Shown one piece after another: positions 32,659 through 42,065 of a stretch of 64,000 bases of DNA. A model generated the notes under the pieces. It was not told the DNA's origin, searched no databases, and saw nothing but the letters and a program-made list of their open reading frames with translations. Where the stretch lies: positions 1 through 64,000 of the forward strand of contig NZ_NMQZ01000008.1 in NCBI RefSeq assembly GCF_002864685.1, given 5' to 3'. Within the stretch, counting starts at the first letter, position 1. Each line of letters starts with the position of its first letter. The translations under genes and the position numbers were made by a program. The stretch comes from Alloalcanivorax mobilis (GTDB taxonomy: Bacteria > Pseudomonadota > Gammaproteobacteria > Pseudomonadales > Alcanivoracaceae).

Positions 32659-33687
32659 ATGCGCCGATTGCTCCCCGAATGGCACCCCCAATGGGGGGTG
32701 CTGCTGGCCTGGCCCGATGCCCGAACCGATTGGGCCGACGCCCTGGAAGACACGCAAAGCTGCTACCAGGATCTTCTCAGCGCCATTCTCGGCCATGAGC
32801 GCGTGCTGCTGGTGTGCCGCGATGCGCAAAGCGCCGACGCGGTGCGTGAACGCCTGCGCGCCGCCGACATCGGTGTTGACCGTCTGCACACCGTGATCGC
32901 CGACTACGACGACACCTGGACACGGGATTTCGGGCCGATCACCGTGCAGCAGGATGGCCAGCCCCTGCTGTTGGATTTCCGCTTCACCGGCTGGGGCGGC
33001 AAATTTGGCAGCGCCAACGACGACGCCCTCAACGCCGCCCTGCCCTGGTCGGCGGAGCGCGAAGCGGTGGACCTGGTGCTCGAAGGCGGCGCCATCGACA
33101 CCGACGGCCAGGGCACCCTGCTGACCACCCGCGCCTGCCTGCTCAATCCCAATCGCAACCCGTCGTTGAATCTGGCGGAACTGGAAGCCGGCCTGAAAAA
33201 GCAGCTCGGCGTGGAGCGCATCTGGTGGTTGGAAAACGGCTACCTGGAAGGCGATGACACCGACGCCCACGTGGACACGCTGGCCCGGTTCGTCAACCCG
33301 CGCACCATCGCCTATGTGCAATGCCAGGACCGCGACGACGATCACTATCCGGCCCTGGCCGCCATGGAGCGTGAACTGCAAGCGCTGGCCGACGCCCACG
33401 GCCTGACATTGGTGGCCTTGCCGATGGCGGTGCCGCAATACAACGCCGAAGGCGAGCGGCTGCCCGCCACCTACGCCAACTTCCTGATCACCAACCGGGC
33501 GATCCTGGTGCCCACCTACCGGTGCGCCACCGACGCCGCCGCCCTGGACGCCCTCGGCGCCGTGGCCGGCGAGCGGCTGGTGGTGGGCGTGCCGTGCCGG
33601 GCGTTGATCGAGCAGCATGGCAGTTTGCACTGTGTCACCATGCAACTGCCCGAAGGCGTTCTCGACCCGACGTTCACCGAGGAGTGA
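32659..33687 (+). CDS. aguA: Agmatine deiminase
   Basis: Converts agmatine to N-carbamoylputrescine; 342 residues. PEWHPQWGVLLAWP, DYDDTWTRDFGPI, EGGAIDTDGQGTLL and the C-terminal GSLHCVTMQLP with the nucleophilic Cys are the guanidino-group hydrolase marks. The gene is followed after five bases by aguB, the next enzyme, so together they make putrescine, CO2 and ammonia from agmatine. Confidence 0.94.
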   Translation: MRRLLPEWHPQWGVLLAWPDARTDWADALEDTQSCYQDLLSAILGHERVLLVCRDAQSADAVRERLRAADIGVDRLHTVIADYDDTWTRDFGPITVQQDGQPLLLDFRFTGWGGKFGSANDDALNAALPWSAEREAVDLVLEGGAIDTDGQGTLLTTRACLLNPNRNPSLNLAELEAGLKKQLGVERIWWLENGYLEGDDTDAHVDTLARFVNPRTIAYVQCQDRDDDHYPALAAMERELQALADAHGLTLVALPMAVPQYNAEGERLPATYANFLITNRAILVPTYRCATDAAALDALGAVAGERLVVGVPCRALIEQHGSLHCVTMQLPEGVLDPTFTEE

Positions 33688-33692
33688 GCTTT

Positions 33693-34595
33693 ATGCGCGT
33701 CGCCGTGATCCAGCAGCACAACAGCGCCGACCTGGACGACAATCTGTCGCGCTCGATGGCGAAGATTCGCGAAGCCGCCACCGGCGGAGCCGAGCTGGTG
33801 ATGCTGCAGGAACTGCATCGCAGTCTGTATTTCTGCCAGACCGAGGACACCGACGTGTTCGATCTGGCCGAGACCATCCCTGGCCCCACTACCGATGCGC
33901 TGGGCGCGCTGGCCGATGAACTGAACATCGTGATCGTCGGCAGCCTGTTCGAAAAGCGCGCCACCGGTCTGTATCACAACACCGCCGTGGTGCTTGAGCG
34001 CGATGGAACCCTGGCCGGCATTTATCGCAAGATGCACATCCCCGACGATCCCGGCTTCTATGAGAAGTTCTACTTCACTCCCGGCGACGCCACCTTCAAC
34101 GACCAGCGCTCCGGCTTCACACCGATCAACACCAGCGCCGGCAAACTGGGGCTGCTGGTGTGCTGGGATCAGTGGTACCCGGAAGCGGCGCGGCTGATGG
34201 CGCTGGCCGGCGCTGAACTGTTGCTCTACCCCACCGCCATCGGCTGGGACCGCAGCGACGACAACGATGAACAGCAACGTCAGTTGGACGCCTGGATCAC
34301 CGTGCAGCGCGCCCACGCCGTGGCCAACGGTGTGCCGGTGCTGGTCGCCAACCGCACCGGCTTCGAACCGGCCCCCCACACCACCCGCGACAGCGACGGC
34401 ATTCAGTTCTGGGGCAACAGTTTTATTTGCGGCCCGCAGGGCGAGTATCTGGCCCACGCCGGCCAGGACGGTGAAGAGATCCTGATCGCCGACATCGACA
34501 AACGCCGCTCCGAAGACGTCCGCCGCATCTGGCCCTATCTGCGCGACCGCCGCATCGACGCCTACGGCGATCTGACCAAGCGTTACCGGGATTAA
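33693..34595 (+). CDS. aguB: N-carbamoylputrescine amidase
   Basis: Nitrilase-superfamily amidase of 300 residues that completes the AguAB route. The catalytic Glu-Lys-Cys triad is visible in LQELHRSLYFCQ, YRKMHIPDDPGFYEKFYF and LLVCWDQWYPEAARL. The ATG at 33693 has GGAG eight bases upstream, within the aguA stop region. An in-frame extension inside aguA was rejected as Arg-rich. Confidence 0.95.
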   Translation: MRVAVIQQHNSADLDDNLSRSMAKIREAATGGAELVMLQELHRSLYFCQTEDTDVFDLAETIPGPTTDALGALADELNIVIVGSLFEKRATGLYHNTAVVLERDGTLAGIYRKMHIPDDPGFYEKFYFTPGDATFNDQRSGFTPINTSAGKLGLLVCWDQWYPEAARLMALAGAELLLYPTAIGWDRSDDNDEQQRQLDAWITVQRAHAVANGVPVLVANRTGFEPAPHTTRDSDGIQFWGNSFICGPQGEYLAHAGQDGEEILIADIDKRRSEDVRRIWPYLRDRRIDAYGDLTKRYRD

Positions 34596-34600
34596 CAGCG

Positions 34601-34614
34601 GATTCAGGATTCAG
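34601..34614. repeat. Short heptamer array F (GATTCAG-type)
   Basis: Two identical units GATTCAG followed by a decayed one (GATAGAG), directly after the aguB stop codon and before the convergent tusA stop. The unit is the inverse of that at 20464-20484. Only one arm is present. Confidence 0.55.
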
Positions 34615-34628
34615 GATAGAGCCGGGCG

Positions 34629-34874
34629 TCAGCTCTTTTTCTTCTCAATCCAATACCGATACACCTCGCCATCGTGGCGCTGATCCAGCAATCGGTGGCC
34701 GAGAAACTGACAGAACCTGGGAATGTCGCGCTCGGTGGAGGGGTCGGTGGCGCGGACTTCAAGCACCTCGCCGGGGGCCATGTCGCGCACTTTGCCGTGC
34801 AGCAGCATGACCGGCTCGGGACAAACCAGGCCGGTGGCGTCCAGCAGGTGTTGCGCTTCGGTGGCGTCGCTCAT
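34629..34874 (-). CDS. tusA: TusA family sulfurtransferase
   Basis: Small sulfur-carrier protein, 81 residues. LDATGLVCPEPVMLL carries the active cysteine in the CPxP motif, and ERDIPRFCQFLGH is the second family motif. TusA relays persulfide sulfur for tRNA thiouridine or cofactor synthesis. Its start overlaps the stop of the upstream MFS gene, but no other tus gene is near. Confidence 0.9.
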   Translation of the reverse strand: MSDATEAQHLLDATGLVCPEPVMLLHGKVRDMAPGEVLEVRATDPSTERDIPRFCQFLGHRLLDQRHDGEVYRYWIEKKKS

Positions 34875-36103
34875 CGCGTCTCTGCCCGTGTGTCGCTGAG
34901 TGGGGTCCAGAAAAGGGCGGCTATTATAACCAGCCCGCCGAGGGCGGCGGCAAGCAGGAAGTGGCCGCCGTAACCCAGCGCCGAGGCGCTGAATCCGCTG
35001 ACCAGAGTGAACAACCCGGCGGCCAGCGGGAACAGCGAGGCCTGCAGGGTGTAATCCGTGCCCTCACTGTCACGGCGGCAATAGTCCATCATCACCACGA
35101 ACAGGGCCACCGTGGACAGACCGTCGGCGAACTGCTCGAACAAGGCGGCCGGCCAGATCCAATCGCCGCTGCCTCGCGCCGCCGCCGCCCACGCCACGAA
35201 CGCCAGCGCCTGCAACAGGCCGAAGCCGATCAAACCGGCGCGGCGGCTCAACCACAGCAGGCTCACTCCGCCCAGCAAAGCGCCGCCCAACCCCGCCATG
35301 GAACTGACCAGATCGAGCTGGCCGATGGCGGTCTGGCTCCAGCCCTGGTCCACCAGAAACGGCTTGATCATGCGCGAGCCAAAGCCGTCGCCGATTTTGT
35401 AGCCGATCAGCAGCACCGCCCACAGCCCCAGGCCCGGCCGGCGCCAGAAACCGGTGAACATGCGCCAGCCACCCTGACGCCGGGCCGGCATCGGCACCTG
35501 TTCCAGCGGCTCGGGAAATCGCAATACCGGAATCAGCAAGGCCAGCGTGAGCGCCGCCATCAGCAATAAGGTGGTGCGCCAGCCGAGCCAGTCGGTGGCG
35601 ATCAGCAGCATCCCGCCACTGAGCATCAGGCCCACTTTATAGCCGATCACCTGAACGCTGTTGCCCGGGCCACGCAAAGACGGCCTCAGCAAACGCACCG
35701 CCAGGCCGTCGGTGGCGATGTCCTGGGTGGCGCTGGCGGCGTTGAGCAACAACAGCACCGCCAGCAACAGAGGGAAACCGGCACCGAACCAGAAGGCGCG
35801 CTCGCCCACCGCCAGCGCCAGCAACACCAGGATCACCAACGCCTGACAGGCCAGTATCCAGCGCTTGCGGTGATCCGCGCCGCCCCGGCCCAGGCGGTCG
35901 ACCCAGGGCGCCCACAGGAACTTCAATACCCAGGGCACCGCCGCCAGGCCGGCCAGGCCGATCCACTCCCGCGACAGGCCGCTCTCGCGGCCCAGGGAAG
36001 GCACCGCCTCGGCGAGCAGACCGGCGGGCAGCCCCTGAAGAAAATACAGCGCCGACAAAGTGCCCAGCAGCAGCGGCGCCAGCGCGGCGCGCTCAGTGGT
36101 CAC
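34871..36103 (-). CDS. MFS transporter, AmpG-like
   Basis: Major facilitator permease with about 12 membrane segments, 410 residues. The N-terminus [30 protein letters not shown] and the segment [15 protein letters not shown] resemble AmpG, the anhydromuropeptide importer. The substrate is not proven by sequence. It overlaps rlmM by 11 bases upstream and tusA downstream. Confidence 0.82.
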   Translation of the reverse strand: MTTERAALAPLLLGTLSALYFLQGLPAGLLAEAVPSLGRESGLSREWIGLAGLAAVPWVLKFLWAPWVDRLGRGGADHRKRWILACQALVILVLLALAVGERAFWFGAGFPLLLAVLLLLNAASATQDIATDGLAVRLLRPSLRGPGNSVQVIGYKVGLMLSGGMLLIATDWLGWRTTLLLMAALTLALLIPVLRFPEPLEQVPMPARRQGGWRMFTGFWRRPGLGLWAVLLIGYKIGDGFGSRMIKPFLVDQGWSQTAIGQLDLVSSMAGLGGALLGGVSLLWLSRRAGLIGFGLLQALAFVAWAAAARGSGDWIWPAALFEQFADGLSTVALFVVMMDYCRRDSEGTDYTLQASLFPLAAGLFTLVSGFSASALGYGGHFLLAAALGGLVIIAALFWTPLSDTRAETR

Positions 36104-37130
36104 GGCGGGCGTCCACCCAGACGGTGATCTCCTCGCGGTCGTAATAGAGATGGGCGGCTTGAATCAAGGCTTGCACACCGCCCTTCTCCAACCCCTGATC
36201 CAACCGCGTCAGCAGATCGCGGCTCTCCCGGTAACGGCGCGCCATCGGCAACTTCAGGTTGAACAACGCTGTTTTCGCCCAGCCTTGCAGTAACCAGCGC
36301 TGCATCAGCGCCAGGGTGCGGGCGGGTTTGTCCACCACATCGCACACCACCAGATCCACCGGTCGCTCCGGGCGCCAGGTAAAGGCATCGGCGGAGACAT
36401 GGCGTACCGGGTACTCATCCAGCAGCGCCGGCGCCAGCTTACCGTGATCGACACCGGTGACCTTGATGCCCAGGCGCGCCAGATGCCAGCTCCAGCCGCC
36501 CGGCGCGGCGCCCAGGTCGACCGCCGTGTGCACGCCATCCGGGCGACCGCGGCCAACGAACCGCAACATCGCTTCTTCCAGCTTCAGCGCCGAGCGGCTC
36601 GGCGCCTCCGGCGAGATTCGCAACCGCATCACGCCGTTCTCGGGCAGCGGCAGGGAGACAGGGCTGACACCCAGCCAGCCGTTGCGGGAGTCCTGAAAAA
36701 ATAGATGCAGGCGGCGCTCGGCACGCTCACGCAACAGCCCGCCCTTGCGCAGGCGGGGCTCCAACGCCTTACGGAAACCGCGCAGAAAACGGGCCAGCTC
36801 GCGGCCATCGTTGGTGTCCGCGTGCTCCAGATACAGCTCATTGAACGGCCCCTGCTGTTGCAGCGCCGGCCACAATGCGCCAATGCGGTCCGCCTCGGGC
36901 AGCTCGGTAAAAGCGTGCGCGCAGGGGTAAAGACTGCGCGCGAAAATCAGCCCGGTGTCCAGCAGCGGCATCAACGAGCCCTGCTGGCTGTGCCACAGCA
37001 CATAACCGTTGTCCCGGTCGGTACGCGGGTAACCGGCCACACCCAGATCAACGGCGCGGTCACTCAGCTCCGCGGCAAGATCGGATTCAAAACCCGGCCG
37101 GCATAGGGCCAGGAAGACTTCCTCGGACAT
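36093..37130 (-). CDS. rlmM: 23S rRNA 2'-O-ribose methyltransferase RlmM
   Basis: RlmM (YgdE) modifies C2498 of 23S rRNA; 345 residues. An N-terminal THUMP-like region is followed by a Rossmann methyltransferase with [13 protein letters not shown] (SAM motif), [11 protein letters not shown] and the catalytic Lys in ALFNLKLPM. The ATG at 37130 is preceded by GGAGGTAAC, a near-perfect ribosome binding site. Confidence 0.94.
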   Translation of the reverse strand: MSEEVFLALCRPGFESDLAAELSDRAVDLGVAGYPRTDRDNGYVLWHSQQGSLMPLLDTGLIFARSLYPCAHAFTELPEADRIGALWPALQQQGPFNELYLEHADTNDGRELARFLRGFRKALEPRLRKGGLLRERAERRLHLFFQDSRNGWLGVSPVSLPLPENGVMRLRISPEAPSRSALKLEEAMLRFVGRGRPDGVHTAVDLGAAPGGWSWHLARLGIKVTGVDHGKLAPALLDEYPVRHVSADAFTWRPERPVDLVVCDVVDKPARTLALMQRWLLQGWAKTALFNLKLPMARRYRESRDLLTRLDQGLEKGGVQALIQAAHLYYDREEITVWVDARRDH

Positions 37131-37143
37131 GTTACCTCCTTTG

Positions 37144-37166
37144 GTAGGAGCGGCTTCAGCCGCGAT
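37144..37166 (+). repeat. REP-like palindromic repeat, left copy
   Basis: A 23-base sequence starting GTAGGAGCGGCTTCAGCCGC, matching in form the REP sequences common in Pseudomonas and relatives (GTAGGAGC followed by a GC-rich dyad, here CGGCTTCAGCCG). It is mirrored at 37301-37323 with two mismatches. It lies just upstream of the rlmM ribosome binding site. Confidence 0.8.
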
Positions 37167-37179
37167 CCATGCCAAGGCC

Positions 37180-37292
37180 AGTTAAAAGTTCAAAGTTAAA
37201 AGTTGAAAGGTCCGCACTGAAACGATCTTGCACGGCCCCACCGTTGGCATGCGTCAACCCGCGTTTCAACTTTTAACTTTCAACTTTCAACT
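37180..37292. repeat. Heptamer inverted-repeat element C (AGTTGAA-type) nested in REP pair
   Basis: Left arm 37180-37207: four units (AGTTAAA, AGTTCAA, AGTTAAA, AGTTGAA). Right arm 37265-37292: four units of type TTCAACT or TTTAACT, the inverse. Pairing is good in 26 of 28 positions. The 57-base loop separates them. The whole is bracketed by inverted REP-like sequences, giving a nested element of about 180 bp between purU and rlmM, both on the minus strand, so it lies on any purU-rlmM transcript. Confidence 0.92.
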
Positions 37293-37300
37293 GCGCCTCA

Positions 37301-37323
37301 ATCGCCGCTGAAGCCGCCCCTAC
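37301..37323 (-). repeat. REP-like palindromic repeat, right copy
   Basis: Inverted copy of 37144-37166, reading ATCGCCGCTGAAGCCGCCCC and on to CTAC on the plus strand. It ends 18 bases before the purU stop codon. Together with the left copy it forms a REP doublet in head-to-head layout around element C. Confidence 0.8.
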
Positions 37324-37340
37324 GAAAACGTGGCTTGCGG

Positions 37341-38213
37341 CTACTTAACAAAAACCACCGTCTTGTTGCCGTCGACGATCACCCGGTCTTCCAGGTGCCA
37401 GCGCACCGCGCGCAGCATTACCTGGCGTTCCACGTCCTGGCCCAGGCCACGCAGCTCCGCCGCCGAGTGCCGGTGCGACACACGCTGCACGTTCTGTTCG
37501 ATGATCGGGCCCTGGTCCAGGTCCTCGGTGACGTAATGGCTGGTCGCGCCAATCAGTTTGACGCCGCGGTCGTGGGCCTGCTGGTAGGGGTTGGCGCCCA
37601 CGAACGCGGGCAGGAACGAGTGGTGGATATTGATGATGCGGTGCGGGTGGCGGCTAACGAACTCAGGGCTGAGAATCTGCATGTAGCGCGCCAGCACGAT
37701 CAGATCCACCTGCCCTTCCAGCAGCTCCAGCGTGCGGGCCTCGGCCTCGGCCTTGGTGTCCGCGGTGACCGGGATGTGGTGATAAGGGATGCCGAAACGC
37801 TCGACCTCGCCACGCAGATCGTCGTGATTGCTGATCACCATGGGAATCACCGCCGGCATGTCGCCCCGGGACACCCGCCACAGCAGATCCATCAAAACGT
37901 GATCGTGACGCGACACCAGGATCGCCATGCGCTTTCTGTCGTCCGCGTAGCTGATGTGCCACTGCATGCCATACCGCTGCGCCACCCGGTTGCGGAAATT
38001 GCTCTCCAGCGCGTCGCGGCTGCAATCCAGATCCGGGGTCTGGAATTCCAGACGCAGGAAAAAGCGTCCGTCTTGCTGATCGCTGGAATGCTGGTCGAAA
38101 TCGGTAATGTTGGCGCCGTGGTTGTACAAAAACGTGGACACGGCACTGATGATGCCCGGCTGGTCCGGACAGGTGACCAACAGGCGCGCGGTGGCGGCGT
38201 CAGCGGGGCTCAT
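37341..38213 (-). CDS. purU: Formyltetrahydrofolate deformylase
   Basis: Hydrolyses 10-formyl-THF to formate and THF, 290 residues. An N-terminal ACT domain (LLVTCPDQPGIISAVSTFL) precedes the formyltransferase domain with VISNHDDLRGEV, INIHHSFLPAFVGANPY and SHYVTEDLDQGPII (catalytic Asn, His and Asp). The start lies inside the 3' end of the AraC-type regulator gene (14 bases overlap). Confidence 0.95.
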   Translation of the reverse strand: MSPADAATARLLVTCPDQPGIISAVSTFLYNHGANITDFDQHSSDQQDGRFFLRLEFQTPDLDCSRDALESNFRNRVAQRYGMQWHISYADDRKRMAILVSRHDHVLMDLLWRVSRGDMPAVIPMVISNHDDLRGEVERFGIPYHHIPVTADTKAEAEARTLELLEGQVDLIVLARYMQILSPEFVSRHPHRIINIHHSFLPAFVGANPYQQAHDRGVKLIGATSHYVTEDLDQGPIIEQNVQRVSHRHSAAELRGLGQDVERQVMLRAVRWHLEDRVIVDGNKTVVFVK

Positions 38214-39261
38214 TGATATCTCCAGGGTTCTGGCCGGAATGGCCGGGGGGTTGTCCAAACTGGTCGCGTCGGTAGGTGGCCGGGGTCATGCCGGTCCATT
38301 TCTTGAACGCCCGATGAAACGAACTGGCCTCGCTGAACCCCATCAACAGCGCGATCTCATCGATACTCAGCTCCGCCTTGGACAAATAATACACCGAGGC
38401 GTCCTTGCGGATTGAGTCCTTGATTTCCTGATAACTGGTGTTGCCGTCTTTAAGCCGGCGCCGCAGGGTCTGCGGCGTCATCTCCAGCTTTTCGCAGATC
38501 TCGGTGAAATCCGGGAAGTGATTGCCGTAATCGTTGGAGATGATCGCCCGGATCCGTGCCGGCAGGCCGACATTGTGCACGTTGCCGTCGAACAGCTGCG
38601 CCAGGGAATCGCGCAGAAACTTGGACAACGACAGTTCGTTCTGCACCAGGGGCAGATCAAGATAATGGGCCGGAAACACCACCTCGTTGCGCTCACTGTT
38701 GTAATGGGTGGGGCAGTTGAACATCAACCGGTGCTCGTCGTCCTCCCGCACCGGTTCGTAATCCAGATACACCGCTTCCGGCACCACCGCCTTGCCCACC
38801 AGCCAGCCCATGAAACGCACCGACAGGAACAGCATGGTCTCGATGATCACATCGCGAAAATCCAGACGCGGGTCAACCCGGGTGATCAGCCGGGCGTGGC
38901 CGTCCTCACGGACCAGATCGCTGTCCATGCTCAGGTTGAACAGGCTGTAAAAGCGGATGCCCCGCTCCACCGCCGCTTCCAGATTGGGGCAATTGATCAC
39001 CGCGTGGGCCATCATCGAAAACGTGCCCGGTTTCGATTTGCGCCCCTGGCCGAAGCCCAGAAACTCGTCCTGGGTCTGCTCCATCACCAGCAGCATCAGC
39101 TTGATAAAGGTATCGCGTTCGATGCGCGCGTCCGGTTGTTCAAGAAGACGCCGCTCAATACCACACTGGTCGAGCAGCGCCGGGATGCTCACGCCACCCC
39201 GCGCGGCCCCCTGCAGAACCTTCACCACCCGGTGCACATTGATTGTTCTTCGCTGAATCAT
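38200..39261 (-). CDS. AraC family transcriptional regulator
   Basis: A 353-residue regulator. The N-terminal ligand domain is of the arabinose-binding-like type found in OruR/ArgR-like regulators. The C-terminal double helix-turn-helix contains TPQTLRRRLKDGNTSYQEIKDS and the AraC signature ALLMGFSEASSFHRAFKKWTG. The end overlaps purU, so it might govern or be co-transcribed with purU. The ligand is unknown. I used the ATG at 39261; the upstream in-frame stretch shows no homology. Confidence 0.9.
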   Translation of the reverse strand: MIQRRTINVHRVVKVLQGAARGGVSIPALLDQCGIERRLLEQPDARIERDTFIKLMLLVMEQTQDEFLGFGQGRKSKPGTFSMMAHAVINCPNLEAAVERGIRFYSLFNLSMDSDLVREDGHARLITRVDPRLDFRDVIIETMLFLSVRFMGWLVGKAVVPEAVYLDYEPVREDDEHRLMFNCPTHYNSERNEVVFPAHYLDLPLVQNELSLSKFLRDSLAQLFDGNVHNVGLPARIRAIISNDYGNHFPDFTEICEKLEMTPQTLRRRLKDGNTSYQEIKDSIRKDASVYYLSKAELSIDEIALLMGFSEASSFHRAFKKWTGMTPATYRRDQFGQPPGHSGQNPGDINEPR

Positions 39262-39365
39262 CGGCCATCCTGAAGCGTCACGGTACCCCGCCCTGCCCGG
39301 GCAAGCGCCCCATGATAAATAAACTGACGGCAATTGGCACAGACGTTGAGGGTTATCGGGGTGGT

Positions 39366-39962
39366 TTACCGGGATACTGCCCAGGCACGTTCCAGCGCGG
39401 CGGCCATGCGCTCGTTGCCCCAGTACAGCTCCCCCGCCACCACGAACGAGGGCGCGCCGAAGATTCCCCGGTCGCGGGCGGCGCCCACATCGTCGCGACA
39501 ACGGTCACCGCCGCCGTCGGCCAGCGCCCGCTCAAGCGGGGCGTGATCGAGCCCGGCCTGGCGCAGGCAGGTTTCGATCACCGCGCGGGTGGCCGGGTCA
39601 CGCCGTTCAGCGAATCCGGCGCGGAACACCGCTTGGCAGAACCGGCTCAACGCCGGCCCGGGCTCAACCCAGCTGGCGGTTTTGGTGGCCAGCGCACTGT
39701 TGAAGGGAAAACGCGCCGGTCGCTGCCAGGGAATCCCGTGGCGAGTAGTCTCACGTTTCAGATCCAGCCACAGATACCGGCCCCGCGCCGGGTACAGATT
39801 GAACGGGGAATCGGACCAGCCCTGCTCGGAGAAGATCGGACCCAACAGAAACGGTCGCCAGATCACCGCCACGCCGGTATCCGCGGCGGCGGCTTCCACC
39901 GTTTCGGCGGCCAGATAAGAATACGGGCTGGCGAAATCAAACCAGAACTCCAGTTCGGCCAT
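39366..39962 (-). CDS. 2-hydroxychromene-2-carboxylate isomerase / DsbA-like (kappa GST fold) protein
   Basis: A 198-residue thioredoxin-fold protein. FWFDFASPYSYLAAETVE is the family N-terminus with the catalytic serine replacing Cys of DsbA, and GIFGAPSFVVAGELYWGNERM is the cis-Pro region. Characterised members are glutathione-dependent isomerases. It starts two bases after the thioesterase stop, which follows the sigma-54 activator by 40 bases, so it may belong to the accessory cluster rather than to housekeeping. Confidence 0.88.
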   Translation of the reverse strand: MAELEFWFDFASPYSYLAAETVEAAAADTGVAVIWRPFLLGPIFSEQGWSDSPFNLYPARGRYLWLDLKRETTRHGIPWQRPARFPFNSALATKTASWVEPGPALSRFCQAVFRAGFAERRDPATRAVIETCLRQAGLDHAPLERALADGGGDRCRDDVGAARDRGIFGAPSFVVAGELYWGNERMAAALERAWAVSR

Positions 39963-39964
39963 GG

Positions 39965-40408
39965 CTACCTCCGCGCCACCAGCGCCAGGGTCACCGTGGC
40001 TTTGGCCACCAGCTTGCGCTCCCCGGCGGCGTCTTCGGCGAACACCTCGGACTCGGCAACGGTGATCGCCCGGCCCGCTTTGAGCACCCGCGCCACGCAC
40101 ACCAATGCCGCGCCCAGCGCCGGGCGCAACAGATTCACTTTGAATTCCACGGTCAGCGGCATCATGCCGTCGGCCATCATCGTGGCCGCGGCGGCGCCGG
40201 CGGTGTGATCCGCGATGGTGCCCACCACGCCGGCATGCACGTAGCCGTTTTGCTGTTGCAACTGCCGGCGAAGCGCCAGCCGCGACGTCACCTCTCCTGG
40301 TGACACGGCAACCGCTTCCACCCCCAACAATTCAAGAAAGGGCGCCTGCATCACCCACGCCAATGGCTCCGATCTGTCCACCTGAGTGCTCCCCTGATTG
40401 CGAAGCAC
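39965..40408 (-). CDS. PaaI family hotdog-fold thioesterase
   Basis: Hotdog-fold acyl-thioesterase, 147 residues. NGYVHAGVVGTIADHTAGAA is the substrate-binding helix of the PaaI/YigI type. FKVNLLRPA is a second family mark. No substrate can be given. It lies between the sigma-54 activator and the isomerase-like gene, all on the minus strand with gaps of 40 and 2 bases. Confidence 0.87.
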   Translation of the reverse strand: MLRNQGSTQVDRSEPLAWVMQAPFLELLGVEAVAVSPGEVTSRLALRRQLQQQNGYVHAGVVGTIADHTAGAAAATMMADGMMPLTVEFKVNLLRPALGAALVCVARVLKAGRAITVAESEVFAEDAAGERKLVAKATVTLALVARR

Positions 40409-40448
40409 TCAGCATTGACGATTACGGCGTCGATAGCCAGCCACCCGG

Positions 40449-42065
40449 TCAGGGCGGGTTCAGGCCCAGCTTATCCAGATGGTAGCGATATTGACGGGGT
40501 GTCATGCCAAGGCTGCGCGCGGCGCGGGATTTGTTGCCGCCCGCCTGTTGCAGGGCCTGGATCAGCATGGCGCTGTCCTGTGCACGAACCCGGCGATAGG
40601 GACGCAAGCCCTCCGCCTCGCCGGCAAACGCCGGGGGCGCAGGGCTGGTCGTGGCGGGCCAGGCCGGCGGCGCGCTCTGCGCCTGCGTCTGGCTCGACTC
40701 GCTGGCCAGAATCGCCTCCAGTTCGGCGCCCTCCAGGGTGTGTCCCCGGGCCATCAGAACGGCGCGGCGAATGATGTTTTCCAACTGGCGGATGTTGCCC
40801 GGCCAGGGGTAACTCTCCAGCCGCTCCAGCACGCCCGGCCCGAGTACCACGTTACGCTGGTATTCGCGGTTGGTGCGGTAGAGAAAGTGGCGGGTCAGCA
40901 AGCGCACATCGCCGCGACGTTCGCGCAACGGCGGCAGATGAATCGGAAACACATTGAGCCGATAGTACAAGTCGAGCCGGAAGCGCCCTTCGCCGACCGC
41001 CTGCTGCAGGTTCTTGTGGGTGGCGGCGATGATGCGCACCACCACCGGAATGTCCCGGTGGCCGCCGACCCGCTGAATCATGCGTTTTTCCAATACCCGC
41101 AGCAGCTTGCTCTGCAGATCCGGGTTCATGTCGCCGATTTCATCGAGAAACAGGGTGCCGCCGTCGGCCATTTCGATCTTGCCTTTCTTGACGGCGGTGG
41201 CGCCGGTAAAGGCGCCTTTTTCATGGCCGAACAATTCCGATTCCAGCAGTTGTTCCGGAATCGCGGCGCAGTTGATCGCCAGCAACGGGCCATCGCGGCG
41301 CTGACTCTGATCGTGCAGCAATTCGGAGAAGCGCTCTTTGCCGGTGCCGGACTCGCCGGTGAGCAGCACCGTGACCTCCGTGTTGGCCACCTTGAGCGCG
41401 TTGCGCAGGGCCTCGCGCAAGCTCTCGCTCTCGCCCAGAATGCCGTGCGCCGGCTGGGCGCTGTTGAGCGCGTCCTTGAGTTGGCGGTTCTCGTCACGCA
41501 ACGTCGCGGTGCGTTCTTCCAACAGGGCGTTGAATTTAAGGATCTGGACAATGAACACGGCCACCGTCTGCAAGGTGGCAAGATCGCGGTCGAATTTGCG
41601 CGGCCGTTGTCGAAGCCGGTGGGCGGCCAACACGCCCATTGGCACGCCGGCGTCCATCAGCGGCACCGCCACATAAGCGACGATTTCATCGGGCAAGGTG
41701 CGCCGGTCGACGGCGCGAAACAAAAACATCGGGTCTTCGTCGATGTCCTGAACCACCGCGATCTGCCCGCTTTGCATTACCCGGCCAGCGATGCCCTCGC
41801 CCGCTTCGTAAACACCGCGGGCGCGTTCCTCGTCGGTGAGGCCGTAGGCGTAGCGAATGCTCAACCCCTGATCCTGAATGCGCGGCAACATTACCCGCGC
41901 CCGGTTCAGACCCAGCATTTGCGAGAGCAACCGCAGGATACCGCTGATCGCCAGCTCCGGCGCCTCGGCGCGACCGATCAGCCGGGCCGCTTCACGCAGT
42001 ACCGTGAGGTCGCCGTCACCGGTTTGGGTGTCACCGGTCAGCGCGTGCGGATCGGCGCCGGCCAT
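40449..42065 (-). CDS. Sigma-54-dependent transcriptional activator (GAF-AAA-Fis)
   Basis: Enhancer-binding protein of 538 residues. A GAF sensor spans about 25-180. The AAA+ domain has Walker A GESGTGKE (about 237-244), the sigma-54-contacting GAFTGA (284-289) and Walker B LFLDEI. A Fis-type helix-turn-helix closes the protein ([20 protein letters not shown]). The layout is that of NifA/NorR-like activators, with no response-regulator receiver. The ATG at 42065 overlaps the permease stop as ATGA. As the last transport-linked gene it probably controls the two divergent sigma-54 promoters at 45088 and 45624. The effector is unknown. Confidence 0.93.
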   Translation of the reverse strand: MAGADPHALTGDTQTGDGDLTVLREAARLIGRAEAPELAISGILRLLSQMLGLNRARVMLPRIQDQGLSIRYAYGLTDEERARGVYEAGEGIAGRVMQSGQIAVVQDIDEDPMFLFRAVDRRTLPDEIVAYVAVPLMDAGVPMGVLAAHRLRQRPRKFDRDLATLQTVAVFIVQILKFNALLEERTATLRDENRQLKDALNSAQPAHGILGESESLREALRNALKVANTEVTVLLTGESGTGKERFSELLHDQSQRRDGPLLAINCAAIPEQLLESELFGHEKGAFTGATAVKKGKIEMADGGTLFLDEIGDMNPDLQSKLLRVLEKRMIQRVGGHRDIPVVVRIIAATHKNLQQAVGEGRFRLDLYYRLNVFPIHLPPLRERRGDVRLLTRHFLYRTNREYQRNVVLGPGVLERLESYPWPGNIRQLENIIRRAVLMARGHTLEGAELEAILASESSQTQAQSAPPAWPATTSPAPPAFAGEAEGLRPYRRVRAQDSAMLIQALQQAGGNKSRAARSLGMTPRQYRYHLDKLGLNPP

